Of a stretch of DNA of 64,000 bases, positions 46,551-59,377 are shown piece after piece; position 1 is the first letter of the stretch, and every line of letters starts with the position of its first letter. The translations under genes were made by a program, and so were the position numbers. The notes under the pieces are model-generated. The model had not been told where the DNA came from. It ran no database searches and saw only the letters and a list, made by a program, of their open reading frames with translations. Origin of the DNA: Bradysia coprophila (lineage: Eukaryota > Arthropoda > Insecta > Diptera > Sciaridae); NCBI RefSeq assembly GCF_014529535.1, contig NW_023503493.1, forward strand, positions 3,224,001-3,288,000. Reading direction: 5' to 3'.

Positions 46551-49500
46551 TAAATGCAAAATATTTTTTACGAATTTGTAAGAATTTTTTAAGAATTTTT
46601 TAAGAATTTTAAGAATTTTTTAACAAATTTTGAGAATTTTGAGAAATTTTAGAATTTTTTAAGAATTTTTAGAATTTTGATAACTGAAATTCCCAATAAC
46701 CGAAATCTATTTTTCTTCGACTGTAAATGCAAAATACTTTTTACGAATTTGTAAGAATTTTTAAGAATTTTTAAGAATTTTAAGAATTTTTTAAGAATTT
46801 TTTAAGAATTTTTAAGAATTTTCAAGAATTTGTAAGAATTTTAAGAATTTTTTTAAAAATTTTGAGAATTTTGAGAAATTTTAGAATTTTTTAAGAATTT
46901 TTAGAATTTTGAGAACTGAAATTCCCAATAACCGAAATCTATTTTTCTTCGACTGTAAATGCAAAATAATTTTTAAGAATTTGTAGGAATTTTTAAGAAT
47001 TTTTAAGAATTTTAAGAATTTTTTAAGAATTTTTAAGAATTTTCAAGAATTTTTAAGAATTTTAAGAATTTTTTAAAAATTTTTGAGAATTTTGAGAAAT
47101 TTTAGAATTTTTTAAGAATTTTTAGAATTTTGAGAACTGAAATTCCCAATAACCGAAATCTATTTTTCTTCGACTGTAAATGCAAAATATTTTTTACGAA
47201 TTTGTAGGAATTTTTAAGAATTTTTAAGAATTTTTAAGAATTTTTTAAGAATTTTTAAGAATTTTTTAAGAATTTTTAGAATTTTGATAACTGAAATTCC
47301 CAATAACCGAAATCTATTTTTCTTCGACTGTAAATGCAAAATACTTTTTACGAATTTGTAAGAATTTTTAAGAATTTTTAAGAATTTTAAGAATTTTTTA
47401 AGAATTTTTAAGAATTTTCAAGAATTTGTAAGAATTTTAAGAATTTTTTTAAAAATTTTGAGAATTTTGAGAAATTTTAGAATTTTTTAAGAATTTTTAG
47501 AATTTTGAGAACTGAAATTCCCAATAACCGAAATCTATTTTTCTTCGACTGTAAATGCAAAATATTTTTTACGAATTTGTAGGAATTTTTAAAAATTTTG
47601 AGAATTTTGAGAAATTTTAGAATTTTTTAAGAATTTTTAGAATTTTGAGAACTGAAATTCCCAATAACCGAAATCTATTTTTCTTCGACTGTAAATGCAA
47701 AATAATTTTTAAGAATTTGTAGGAATTTTTAAGAATTTTTAAGAATTTTAAGAATTTTTTAAGAATTTTAAGAATTTTCAAGAATTTTTAAGAATTTTAA
47801 GAATTTTTTAAAAATTTTTGAGAATTTTGAGAAATTTTAGAATTTTTTAAGAATTTTTAGAATTTTGAGAACTGAAATTCCCAATAACCGAAATCTATTT
47901 TTCTTCGACTGTAAATGCAAAATATTTTTTACGAATTTGTAGGAATTTTTAAGAATTTTTAAGAATTTTTAAGAATTTTTTAAGAATTTTTAAGAATTTT
48001 TAGAATTTTGAGAACTGAAATTCCCAATAACCGAAATCTATTTTTCTTCGACTGTAAATGCAAAATAATTTTTAAGAATTTGTAGGAATTTTTAAGAATT
48101 TTTAAGAATTTTAAGAATTTCTTAAGAATTTTTAAGAATTTTCAAGAATTTTTAAGAATTTTGAGAAATTTTAGAATTTTTTAAGAATTTTTAGAATTTT
48201 GAGAACTGAAATTCCCAATAACCGAAATCTATTTTTCTTCGACTGTAAATGCAAAATAATTTTTAAGAATTTGTAGGAATTTTTAAGAATTTTTAAGAAT
48301 TTTAAGAATTTTTTAAGAATTTTTAAGAATTTTTAAGAATTTTTTAAGAATTTTTAAGAATTTTTTAAGAATTTTTAAGAATTTTCAAGAATTTTTAAGA
48401 ATTTTTAAGAATTTTAAGAATTTTTTAAAAAATTTTGAGAATTTTGAGAAATTTTAGAATTTTTTAAGAATTTTTAGAATTTTGAGAACTGAAATTCCCA
48501 ATAACCGAAATCTATTTTTCTTCGACTGTAAATGCAAAATAATTTTTAAGAATTTGTAGGAATTTTTAAGAATTTTTAAGAATTTTAAGAATTTTTTAAG
48601 AATTTTTAAGAATTTTCAAGAATTTTTAAGAATTTTAAGAATTTTTTAAAAATTTTTGAGAATTTTGAGAAATTTTAGAATTTTTTAAGAATTTTTAGAA
48701 TTTTGAGAACTGAAATTCCCAATAACCGAAATCTATTTTTCTTCGACTGTAAATGCAAAATAATTTTTAAGAATTTGTAGGAATTTTTAAGAATTTTTAA
48801 GAATTTTAAGAATTTCTTAAGAATTTTTAAGAATTTTCAAGAATTTTTAAGAATTTTGAGAAATTTTAGAATTTTTTAAGAATTTTTAGAATTTTGAGAA
48901 CTGAAATTCCCAATAACTGAAATCTATTTTTCTTCGACTGTAAATGCAAAATAATTTTTAAGAATTTGTAGGAATTTTTAAGAATTTTTAAGAATTTTAA
49001 GAATTTCTTAAGAATTTTTAAGAATTTTCAAGAATTTTTAAGAATTTTGAGAAATTTTAGAATTTTTTAAGAATTTTTAGAATTTTGAGAACTGAAATTC
49101 CCAATAACCGAAATCTATTTTTCTTCGACTGTAAATGCAAAATAATTTTTAAGAATTTGTAGGAATTTTTAAGAATTTTTAAGAATTTTAAGAATTTTTA
49201 AGAATTTTTAAGAATTTTCAAGAATTTTTAAGAATTTTAAGAATTTTTTAAGAATTTTCAAGAATTTTTAAGAATTTTTAAGAATTTTAAGAATTTTTTA
49301 AAAATTTTGAGAATTTTGAGAAATTTTAGAATTTTTTAAGAATTTTTAGAATTTTGAGAACTGAAATTCCCAATAACCGAAATCTATTTTTCTTCGACTG
49401 TAAATGCAAAATAATTTTTAAGAATTTGTAGGAATTTTTAAGAATTTTTTAAAAATTTTGAGAATTTTGAGAAATTTTAGAATTTTTTAAGAATTTTTAG

Positions 49501-52500
49501 AATTTTGAGAACTGAAATTCCCAATAACTGAAATCTATTTTTCTTCGACTGTAAATGCAAAATAATTTTTAAGAATTTGTAGGAATTTTTAAGAATTTTT
49601 AAGAATTTTAAGAATTTCTTAAGAATTTTTAAGAATTTTCAAGAATTTTTAAGAATTTTGAGAAATTTTAGAATTTTTTAAGAATTTTTAGAATTTTGAG
49701 AACTGAAATTCCCAATAACCGAAATCTATTTTTCTTCGACTGTAAATGCAAAATAATTTTTAAGAATTTGTAGGAATTTTTAAGAATTTTTAAGAATTTT
49801 AAGAATTTTTTAAGAATTTTTAAGAATTTTCAAGAATTTTTAAGAATTTTAAGAATTTTTTAAGAATTTTCAAGAATTTTTAAGAATTTTTAAGAATTTT
49901 AAGAATTTTTTAAAAATTTTGAGAATTTTGAGAAATTTTAGAATTTTTTAAGAATTTTTAGAATTTTGAGAACTGAAATTCCCAATAACCGAAATCTATT
50001 TTTCTTCGACTGTAAATGCAAAATATTTTTTACGAATTTGTAGGAATTTTTAAAAATTTTGAGAATTTTGAGAAATTTTAGAATTTTTTAAGAATTTTTA
50101 GAATTTTGATAACTGAAATTCCCAATAACCGAAATCTATTTTTCTTCGACTGTAAATGCAAAATACTTTTTACGAATTTGTAAGAATTTTTAAGAATTTT
50201 TAAGAATTTTAAGAATTTTTTAAGAATTTTTAAGAATTTTAAGAATTTTTTAAGAATTTGTAAGAATTTTAAGAATTTTTTTAAAAATTTTGAGAATTTT
50301 GAGAAATTTTAGAATTTTTTAAGAATTTTTAGAATTTTGAGAACTGAAATTCCCAATAACCGAAATCTATTTTTCTTCGACTGTAAATGCAAAATAATTT
50401 TTAAGAATTTGTAGGAATTTTTAAGAATTTTTAAGAATTTTAAGAATTTTTTAAGAATTTTTAAGAATTTTCAAGAATTTTAAGAATTTTAAGAATTTTT
50501 TAAAAATTTTTGAGAATTTTGAGAAATTTTAGAATTTTTTAAGAATTTTTAGAATTTTGAGAACTGAAATTCCCAATAACCGAAATCTATTTTTCTTCGA
50601 CTGTAAATGCAAAATATTTTTTACGAATTTGTAGGAATTTTTAAGAATTTTTAAGAATTTTTAAGAATTTTTTAAGAATTTTTAAGAATTTTTTAAGAAT
50701 TTTTAGAATTTTGATAACTGAAATTCCCAATAACCGAAATCTATTTTTCTTCGACTGTAAATGCAAAATACTTTTTACGAATTTGTAAGAATTTTTAAGA
50801 ATTTTTAAGAATTTTAAGAATTTTTTAAGAATTTTTAAGAATTTTCAAGAATTTGTAAGAATTTTAAGAATTTTTTTAAAATTTTGAGAATTTTGAGAAA
50901 TTTTAGAATTTTTTAAGAATTTTTAGAATTTTGAGAACTGAAATTCCCAATAACCGAAATCTATTTTTCTTCGACTGTAAATGCAAAATATTTTTTACGA
51001 ATTTGTAGGAATTTTTAAAAATTTTGAGAATTTTGAGAAATTTTAGAATTTTTTAAGAATTTTTAGAATTTTGAGAACTGAAATTCCCAATAACCGAAAT
51101 CTATTTTTCTTCGACTGTAAATGCAAAATAATTTTTAAGAATTTGTAGGAATTTTTAAGAATTTTTAAGAATTTTAAGAATTTTTTAAGAATTTTTAAGA
51201 ATTTTCAAGAATTTTTAAGAATTTTAAGAATTTTTTAAAAATTTTTGAGAATTTTGAGAAATTTTAGAATTTTTTAAGAATTTTTAGAATTTTGAGAACT
51301 GAAATTCCCAATAACCGAAATCTATTTTTCTTCGACTGTAAATGCAAAATATTTTTTACGAATTTGTAGGAATTTTTAAGAATTTTTAAGAATTTTTAAG
51401 AATTTTTTAAGAATTTTTAAGAATTTTTAGAATTTTGAGAACTGAAATTCCCAATAACCGAAATCTATTTTTCTTCGACTGTAAATGCAAAATAATTTTT
51501 AAGAATTTGTAGGAATTTTTAAGAATTTTTAAGAATTTTAAGAATTTCTTAAGAATTTTTAAGAATTTTCAAGAATTTTTAAGAATTTTGAGAAATTTTA
51601 GAATTTTTTAAGAATTTTTAGAATTTTGAGAACTGAAATTCCCAATAACCGAAATCTATTTTTCTTCGACTGTAAATGCAAAATAATTTTTAAGAATTTG
51701 TAGGAATTTTTAAGAATTTTTAAGAATTTTAAGAATTTTTTAAGAATTTTTAAGAATTTTTAAGAATTTTTTAAGAATTTTTAAGAATTTTTTAAGAATT
51801 TTTAAGAATTTTCAAGAATTTTTAAGAATTTTTAAGAATTTTAAGAATTTTTTAAAAATTTTTGAGAATTTTGAGAAATTTTAGAATTTTTTAAGAATTT
51901 TTAGAATTTTGAGAACTGAAATTCCCAATAACCGAAATCTATTTTTCTTCGACTGTAAATGCAAAATAATTTTTAAGAATTTGTAGGAATTTTTAAGAAT
52001 TTTTAAGAATTTTAAGAATTTTTAAGAATTTTTAAGAATTTTCAAGAATTTTTAAGAATTTTAAGAATTTTTTAAAAATTTTGAGAATTTTGAGAAATTT
52101 TAGAATTTTTTAAGAATTTTTAGAATTTTGAGAACTGAAATTCCCAATAACCGAAATCTATTTTTCTTCGACTGTAAATGCAAAATAATTTTTAAGAATT
52201 TGTAGGAATTTTTAAGAATTTTTAAGAATTTTAAGAATTTTTTAAGAATTTTTAAGAATTTTCAAGAATTTTTAAGAATTTTAAGAATTTTTTAAAAATT
52301 TTTGAGAATTTTGAGAAATTTTAGAATTTTTTAAGAATTTTTAGAATTTTGAGAACTGAAATTCCCAATAACCGAAATCTATTTTTCTTCGACTGTAAAT
52401 GCAAAATAATTTTTAAGAATTTGTAGGAATTTTTAAGAATTTTTAAGAATTTTAAGAATTTTTTAAAAATTTTTGAGAATTTTGAGAAATTTTAGAATTT

Positions 52501-53206
52501 TTTAAGAATTTTTAGAATTTTGAGAACTGAAATTCCCAATAACCGAAATCTATTTTTCTTCGACTGTAAATGCAAAATAATTTTTAAGAATTTGTAGGAA
52601 TTTTTAAGAATTTTTAAGAATTTTAAGAATTTCTTAAGAATTTTTAAGAATTTTCAAGAATTTTTAAGAATTTTGAGAAATTTTAGAATTTTTTAAGAAT
52701 TTTTAGAATTTTTTAAAAAATTTTGAGAATTTTGAGAAATTTTAGAATTTTTTAAGAATTTTTAGAATTTTGAGAACTGAAATTCCCAATAACCGAAATC
52801 TATTTTTCTTCGACTGTAAATGCAAAATAATTTTTAAGAATTTTTTTAAGAATTTTTAAGAATTTTTAAGAATTTTAAGAATTTTGTAAGAATTTTTTAA
52901 GAATTTTTTAAGAATTTTCAAGAATTTTTAAGAATTTAAGGAATTTTTTAAAAATTTTTGAGAATTTTGAGAAATTTTAGAACTTTTTAAGAATTTTTAG
53001 AATTTTGAGAACTGAAATTCCCAATAACCGAAATCTATTTTTCTTCGACTGTAAATGCCAAATATTTTTTACGAATTTGTAAGAATTTTTTAAGAATTTT
53101 TAAGAATTTTTAAGAATTTTAAGAATTTTTTAAGAACTTTTGAGAATTTTGAGAAATTTTAGAATTTTTTAAGAATTTTTAGAATTTTGAGAACTGAAAT
53201 TCCCAA
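46527..53206. repeat. 33-unit satellite with variable 140-283 bp units
   Basis: Each unit starts CCGAAATCTATTTTTCTTCG followed by ACTGTAAATGCAAAAT, continues with 5-20 copies of AAGAATTTTT-like filler, and ends GAGAACTGAAATTCCCAATAA. Unit starts that I located: 46527, 46700, 46932, 47153, 47307, 47528, 47668, 47888, 48031, 48222, 48504 and so on to 53028. Length differences come from the filler. Two units have CTGAAATC in place of CCGAAATC (48917 and 49528). No coding potential. Confidence 0.95.
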
Positions 53207-53226
53207 TAATAAGCCCTGATCATATA

Positions 53227-54847
53227 TGGACTGAATATCATTGAAAATCACCAAACCCAATAAATCGAAAATTTCGGGTGAATTTCAGGCCAGTGTCATA
53301 TTTCACTCGGTGTGACGCAAACGATTTATATTGAATTGATCAGTGCCGCAGTGCCGGGCTGGCCATACTGAGAGTTCGGGCGGTTCCCGATCGGTTTTTT
53401 GCATTTTTATATAAAAAGGTGACTTTTTCGAATGTTACTGACCTTTTCCCGATTTCCCCGAAGGGCCTTTTGATAGTCAGCGCGTCACTGGAATTGACGG
53501 AATGTGATAAATATGATAGCATGAATGTTGGGTTTCGTGGACTTACATTACCTTCAGTCATTTATATACTTTGATCGGAATCGATGTCAAGAACAAACGA
53601 TGAGCTGTCATTAGAAAGGTAATTGACCTATCTATGCACAAGCACATACAAAAAAATCCGCATCCGATTTCGGTAGTTTTTCAAAAGAATACCTCACACA
53701 ATTTTCAAGGGAAACCATCCAGAGATATGCTAGAGAAACTAGTGAAAAACATGCAAAACACCCAAAACACGCTGCTTTGCTCGCTTTCTCGCCAATAACT
53801 ACTGATCGACCAACTCAATACACTTGAAGCCTTACTGCAAATTTTCTTACATGACCTGTTTTCCCTCACCTCCCGGTAAGATTTTCAAAATGAAAAATTT
53901 TAAAATCTCGCATCGCAATCCAACACCAGAAATCTTGTATACGTCGTTGTGTAAACGTAAAGGCAGATTATCTCTACGTGCAGGATTTGACTTAATCAGA
54001 ATTTAGATTTTTTTAAAAAGATTTTAGAACAATAAAAAATCCGAGTCGCAGTTTGAATATGAGTCGGTATGCTCGGTATGTGAAAACCGAAGTTAATTTT
54101 TGGCTGATATGTTAAGCTATTTAAGTGATGCGAAATTGACAATTGGACAATTGGATGCGACTTTTAGGCTTTTAGAAACGGCGAATGTGTCGTGGTCTTT
54201 CACTTCTATTGTTTAAAGTATCGCCTAGTTCTTCATACAAAATCTTTTACTTCGTCTAACCATGTCACACGATATTATAACACCACATTAACCTGTGGGT
54301 CACTACTAGCTTTTTGTCGTTGACATCGATAACAGATGTGAATATGGACGTTTCTGTACCGACGAAGAGTGTGCAACCTGAAATGTGTCTTTGCTGAGCG
54401 ATTTTTCTCGACTGAATGACTATTTTCGCTTGAATGAAAATGACATGTAGATGGCGCTCATCAAAGATTTTCGTAAAATATTGAAAACAAAAAATCGAAT
54501 TAAAAAACAAATCGACGACTTCAGGCTCTATTAAATGCTTATCAATGTACCTTGTTTGATTGTGAGAGCCTATTCAACACTTTTTCCTCTACGTTTGGTC
54601 ATCGACGACGAAGGTGCAAAAATCGAATTTTGAAAGCAGTCGAAATTTGTTAATACCTGCATTGATCGAGTGATGGCGCCACTCCGATCGGTATTTTGTT
54701 CCGCAACAAAACAATCAACAATACAATGCGCCACCGCCGCCGAAATTTGACTGAAATAAATATTATTTTGTCAGTCAAGCGCTTTGTACGGTTGCATTGC
54801 CGAAATAAAACAAAAATTTCGAGAAAATATCCGAAACCGACGCAATC
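53227..54847. other. Intergenic interval upstream of PPP4R2
   Basis: It includes a CATTACCTTCAGT..TTTATATACTTTG motif (53544) shared with 32184 and 57351, and a fragment of the TATCGATA MITE family near 54230-54375 (CTTTTACTTCG, CATCGATAACAGATG). No ORF of merit. Confidence 0.5.
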
Positions 54848-56827
54848 ATGGACCTTGAAAACGCTGAAGAAATTCTGCAAATATTGGAGCGCTACACAAA
54901 GCAAAAATCGAAAACAATTCCGGACGAATTGAACGGTTACTTATCTCATGTTGCAATGACGGGCGATTCGGTGTACACTTGGTCGAAAGTACAGTACTTT
55001 TTCCGCGAGAAACTGGCGCACGTATTAAAGGACTTCCATGATACAACACCACGAACGGAAGGTAAGTCCGCCCCTGATTCCGTATTGAATTCGTTCGAGT
55101 TCCCAATTTTCTGTTTGTGAGGTTATGTGGAAACACTTTGTTTGGACACACACAAACGGATGGCGACATAACGCGAAACGGTCTCTCGTTCAATCCATTT
55201 TTCATCGTTTCAGATTTGCCCATCAGTCGGAACGTAGACCCCTTCAACTATGACACCATGAAAACCATATTACTGGAACGATTCGACCTATTCAATGCAG
55301 CTCCATTCACAATCCAAAGACTCAGCGAACTGCTGAGCGATCCGAAGAAGCACTACTGCCGATTGGACAAATTTATGCGAGCGCTGGAAAAGAACATTTT
55401 GGGTAAAGATCAACTTTCCCGTTGTTTGTATGCGCCACCCTTAACACACAACCATATTTACAGTTGTCAGTACCGTTGAACCGGGTCACCGAACAATGGG
55501 CAGTGAAAATGGTGACTCAATCAATGGCGATCCACTGATGGACATCAATGTCGACGTGGAAATGGACAAAGAACCGAGCGGTAGCTGTGTTACGTCGATG
55601 GATGAGAAAGAGACCGTCGAAGCAGAACTAGAACCGAGCACAGACGAGTTGAATACAGAAACTAAGACTGAAGAGGGTACAAGCGAACAGTCTGACGAGA
55701 CGGTCACTACGGACGACGCTACTTCCAGCACAAACGGTCATCACAGCGACGAGTTAAATGACACAATCGAAGACGTTAAGGAAGAAGCGACCGAGGACAA
55801 AACGGATAATTCCAGTGCCAGTGTTGAACCTGTTAAGGTGGAAGTACAACCGGCGGAACTTGCTGAAAGTTTGCCGGAAGAAAGTGCAGCCGTCAGTGAA
55901 CCGATCGTCGAAGCCTCACCAGTCATTCCGGACACAGAACAACCAAAGGAAACTGCAACTGAGGAAGTAGATGGAAAAGTGATTTCCGAAACAGATGCTG
56001 AAAGTAGTGCAGTAGCGACAACAGAAGCCGTGGATGATAAAGAGAGTGTTGTCGAAAAGAAGTCAGAGAAACATGCACTGGACCGTGATGACGACGACGA
56101 AGAATGTCAGCCAACGGCAGCAAAATTAGTAAAAATCGATGAGTCGTCCACTGAATCAACGTCCGATACGGATCAACTTGATATTGCTGCGATCGATAAA
56201 GTTCCATCGGACGAAGCGGTGATTTCGGACGATGATCAACGCCCCGTCGAAGTAACAGAACCTCTATCCGAAGCAGTATTACTAGAAGAGAATATAGAAA
56301 CGACTGACAGTGTGGCAACCGTTCTGCCGATTGTTGACGAACCAACCACAACTAGTGAAGCAGCGCCGGTCGTCGATGAACCACCGACTACTGTCGATAA
56401 TCAAACAGTTGACGATGACACTGCAGCCATTCCAACCGATGCAGAACTTGAATTGGATGCAGCTGACGATCCGAACAACGATACAGCGTCAACCGGTAAC
56501 ACAATATCGTCGCTAGCCTCAACACTATCAAATGATCTCGATGCATTGGATGAGGAGGAGGAAGAGGTGGACGAAGATGCACTCATTGAGCCAATCGTAG
56601 CCGATGCTGAACAGACTTTACTGGACTCGCCGGTTACTCTGGCGGAAACAGATGTCGAAATGATTCCATCGATTGACGGTGCCGAACAAATGGCCGTTGA
56701 AGATACGATAGCACCAGTGTTAGCATCAACGAATGTAGATTCGGCTATGGATGCCACACAAAGCATTCCGGCTGCGGACGAACAAATGGATGTGCTCGAA
56801 AATAATTCGATGGATCAAGATCTGTAG
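54848..56827 (+). CDS. Serine/threonine-protein phosphatase 4 regulatory subunit 2
   Basis: Exons 54848-55061, 55214-55402 and 55464-56827; two GT-AG introns of 152 and 61 bp; 588 aa. The conserved N-terminal PPP4R2 domain covers roughly residues 1-150: IPDELNGYLSHVAMTGDSVY, W(S)KVQYFFREKL, FNYDTMKTILLERFDLFNAA and PFTIQRLSELLSDPKKHY, then ALEKNILVVSTVEP. The rest is a long acidic, low-complexity Glu/Asp/Thr/Ser-rich tail, usual for insect members. PPP4R2 joins the PP4 catalytic subunit (with R3 in animals) and takes part in DNA-damage response, centrosome and snRNP functions, in nucleus and cytoplasm. The first ATG in good context is used. Confidence 0.93.
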
Positions 56828-57076
56828 ATGGGGAGAGGCGTTATTTACACACACATGGAACTCACGGACATAGTTTTTTTCCGGAAACAAAACAAAAAAT
56901 TCTGTTGGATCATCATCGGTGAGATTACAGTCATCGATTGTATGGCGCGTTTTTTTTTATCGCAATTAAGGAACATATTTTCTCTCTCTGTTTTGTTCTG
57001 TGTTTTTAAATTAACTGAAGACGAAATTGCCCCATTGCCAACGGAATTTTCATTTCCATTATTTTAATTTCAAACC

Positions 57077-57082
57077 AATAAA
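57077..57082 (+). terminator. Poly(A) signal of PPP4R2
   Basis: AATAAA about 250 bp after the stop codon, giving an ordinary 3' UTR. Confidence 0.6.
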
Positions 57083-57449
57083 TGTGCTACGCATCAAGAA
57101 ATTGACTGAATTTGCGTTTTGACTCTTTCGCTAACTAGTCCGACATGCTGTGCCAGTGAAAAGGTAAGGCAAAAATAAACGGAACCCAAGTTTTGTAGCA
57201 CTTACGGATTCATTAGAATTTTCGCAGTGGTGAAATACTATTCCAACATTCATGCTGCCAAATCCACCACATTCTGCACCAAACGAAATAATGACGCTGC
57301 ACCCAATTCACCTGAAACTTGGGCTTCGATTTTTTTTTATCCGCTGAAGATTTGCATTGCCTTCAGTGCTTCGATACTTTGCGGGAAAACAGGGAAAGTG
57401 TAGTTTTTCTTGATTTGTCACCAATAGCTACTGTTGTCAGTACTTAGCT

Positions 57450-57840
57450 AAAATTGTAGCCTACATTTGCTTGTCTCGTATTTCATTTTCAGAATCCATT
57501 TATAGTCGTTATTGCGATCCTCAATTTTTGAAACAGGATTCTGGTGGAAAGATACCATCAAAAGTAAACTAAAATCTAGAAATTAAAAAACGCCCAAGTG
57601 GTTGTTTTTTAGCAAAGCATCGGTGCTTCTTAAAGCACGCAAAAATGTCTTAAACTTTTATAGGAAAAATTGGTTTCTGTGACATACCTTACCCCCTGGA
57701 GAAACCTTTGCGCAGGTTACATAAATACACACAATCTGCAAAGGTTTCTCCAAGTAGGATAACGTATCAACCACAAACCAATCAGAGAAATCATCAAAAA
57801 AGCAATATTTCTTCGCCTAAATGTAGGCTACAAATTTACT
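57450..57840. mobile_element. ~390-bp element with GTAGCCTACATTT ends
   Basis: The left end TTGTAGCCTACATTTG is inverted at the right end (AAATGTAGGCTACAA). The inside matches, in order, the host sequence around the 20.8-kb foldback insertion (AGGATTCTGGTGGAAAGATA, then AAAATC.AG..ATTTAAAAAA-like, then CAGCAAAACATCG-like) but without that insertion. The right third matches 41085-41300. Confidence 0.6.
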
Positions 57841-58419
57841 ATTTTCCATTACTCTCAACGTTCCAAACTTTGGTTACGCGTTTCAAATCCCTTTTGGAAC
57901 AGCACTACTCCGAGCATGAACACTGGTCAGTCAAATTTGAAGCCTTTAGTGGGTTTTAACTCATACATCGAAATCAAGTCATCATGTCCGGAGCGTTAGC
58001 GGAGGACTTGACGCAGTCTAACTTCCAAAAAAAAGAACGAAGAAAATTTTTTGAGACGCGGCAACTATATATAGCCGAACATTTCAGTTTCTACCCTTTG
58101 GTTTATATCACCACAAAACATATTCTATCATATTCTCGCTTCAAATACGAGCAAAACGAGCTATCACTCGACTATGTAAGTTTAGGATTGCCGGAGATAC
58201 ATCGTTTTGAAATTGGTCAGTTTTCATACAAAATATACCAAATTGACTTTTCCCAAACAATCAAAATCTTTCAACTTACTCTGTATGTTTCTATCTATCT
58301 ATCTATTTATCTATCGACGGTCGATCTCGGAAACTAGTCAGCCAATCTCCATGAAATTTTGCAGGAACCTCAGGGTGGGCATAAAAATGAATATGTGATA
58401 CGCCATTACCCCAGGAAAA

Positions 58420-58875
58420 ACCAGAATTTTGTTATATTGGCATCGAAGTGGTTTCTGAGTGTGGTTTTCGAGGGTCGGGAACGCGTTTTCAGCTGTAGCT
58501 TAGCTGTATTGAAACCTACAGAGGCGTGAATAATTAAAAAAATCGGATCAGATTCGTTTGAGCTAGAGTGATTAGAGTGACCAAATTTTGAGCTACTCGA
58601 GCGTAGGATGAAAGGACTAATATTTTTTTTGGGCTATGAAAGATAGAGAATTACTTTCTTCGGCAAAGTCTCAGAGTTTTACGAGTAGAAAAGAAGGGCA
58701 TTTGTGAAAAATGTCGAAAGTTGGAAATGGGTGGGTCAATTGGGGTTTTGGAGATATTTCTTGAATGGTGGCAGATAGAGAATTACTTTCTTCGTCAAAT
58801 TTTTGATTTTCGTCAAATTTTCGAATTTCGTCAAATTTTCGAATTTCGTCAAATTTTCAAATTTTGCCAAATTTC
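58420..58875 (+). repeat. Left arm of a large inverted repeat
   Basis: GTTTCTGAGTGTGGTTTTCG, AGCTAGAGTGATTAGAGT, GAGCTACTCGAGCGTAGGAT, GTCTCAGAGTTTTACGAGTA and GGGTCAATTGGGGTTTTGGA are all found inverted at 63590-64000. It ends with a few copies of the TCGTCAAATTTTCGAATT minisatellite, as the right arm does. Confidence 0.8.
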
Positions 58876-58935
58876 CGAATTTCTGTTATAAACTGTTATA
58901 AACAGCAATGTTCTAAAACTTCTAAAACGACTGAT

Positions 58936-59158
58936 ATCCCAACAAAAATCTCTTCGAGAAAAGTGTGACGCAGTCTTTGTAGCACAATTTCTAAAATGAA
59001 TGATATCGCTAGAGTTGACGCTTTCAGCTTCGTTACGCAAAAATTAAATTTTACACCCAATTAGTTCAAACAAGCTGGCTTAGTTTTTCTCATCATCTGC
59101 CAAATAATTTTTACCAAAAACAAATTTGACTGGAAACAACCAAAATTTTACCAAAACA
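58936..59158 (+). repeat. Dispersed ~220-bp repeat, copy 1 of 3
   Basis: ATCCCAACAAAAATCTCTTC, GTGACGCAGTCTTTG, GATATCGCTAGAGTTGACGC, AGTTCAAACAAGCTGGCTTA and TTTGACTGGAAACAACCAAA. The other copies are at about 60310-60531 (inverted) and 62959-63170 (same orientation). It shares the GTGACGCA and GATATCG landmarks with the 4.1-4.5 kb MITE. Confidence 0.8.
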
Positions 59159-59377
59159 AGGCATCAGAACAGTCGGAGCGTTTACTGCGACTTAGCCCCG
59201 TACGACCCGTAATCCTATTTCGTCCGTAACCATAATACGTCCGTAGCCGTAATACGCCCGGAACCCTAATACGTCTACAACCCTCTAATGCGTATATTAC
59301 CAAAATGCAAGTCAAGTTGGGCATTGTCAAATTTACTGAAAGTGTTCATTTTTAAAATTGCGCATAGCGCAATTACG

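Larger units (their letters stand above)
44152..53218. mobile_element. 9.07-kb hAT-like non-autonomous element filled with satellite
   Basis: The ends are perfect 22-bp inverted repeats beginning CAGGGCTTATTATTGGG. The 8-bp sequence ATCATATA lies directly outside both (44144-44151 and 53219-53226). CAGGG tips and 8-bp duplications are hallmarks of hAT transposons. Inside are a ~20-bp array (44170-44565), a 1.8-kb spacer with a fragment of another repeat (45403 onward), a mariner-like MITE (46376-46550) and the 6.7-kb satellite. No transposase can be read, so movement would have needed enzyme from elsewhere. The internal satellite may have expanded after insertion. Confidence 0.8.

Noticed and set aside
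27668..53206. CRISPR-like regular repeats
   Set aside because: The arrays are direct satellites without unique spacers, in a eukaryotic setting with spliced genes.
54846..55247. 133-codon ORF on the minus strand at PPP4R2 exon 1
   Set aside because: Antisense shadow of coding sequence that also spans an intron.
55486..56766. Serine/threonine-rich ORFs opposite and overlapping PPP4R2 exon 3
   Set aside because: Shadow frames of the acidic low-complexity tail.
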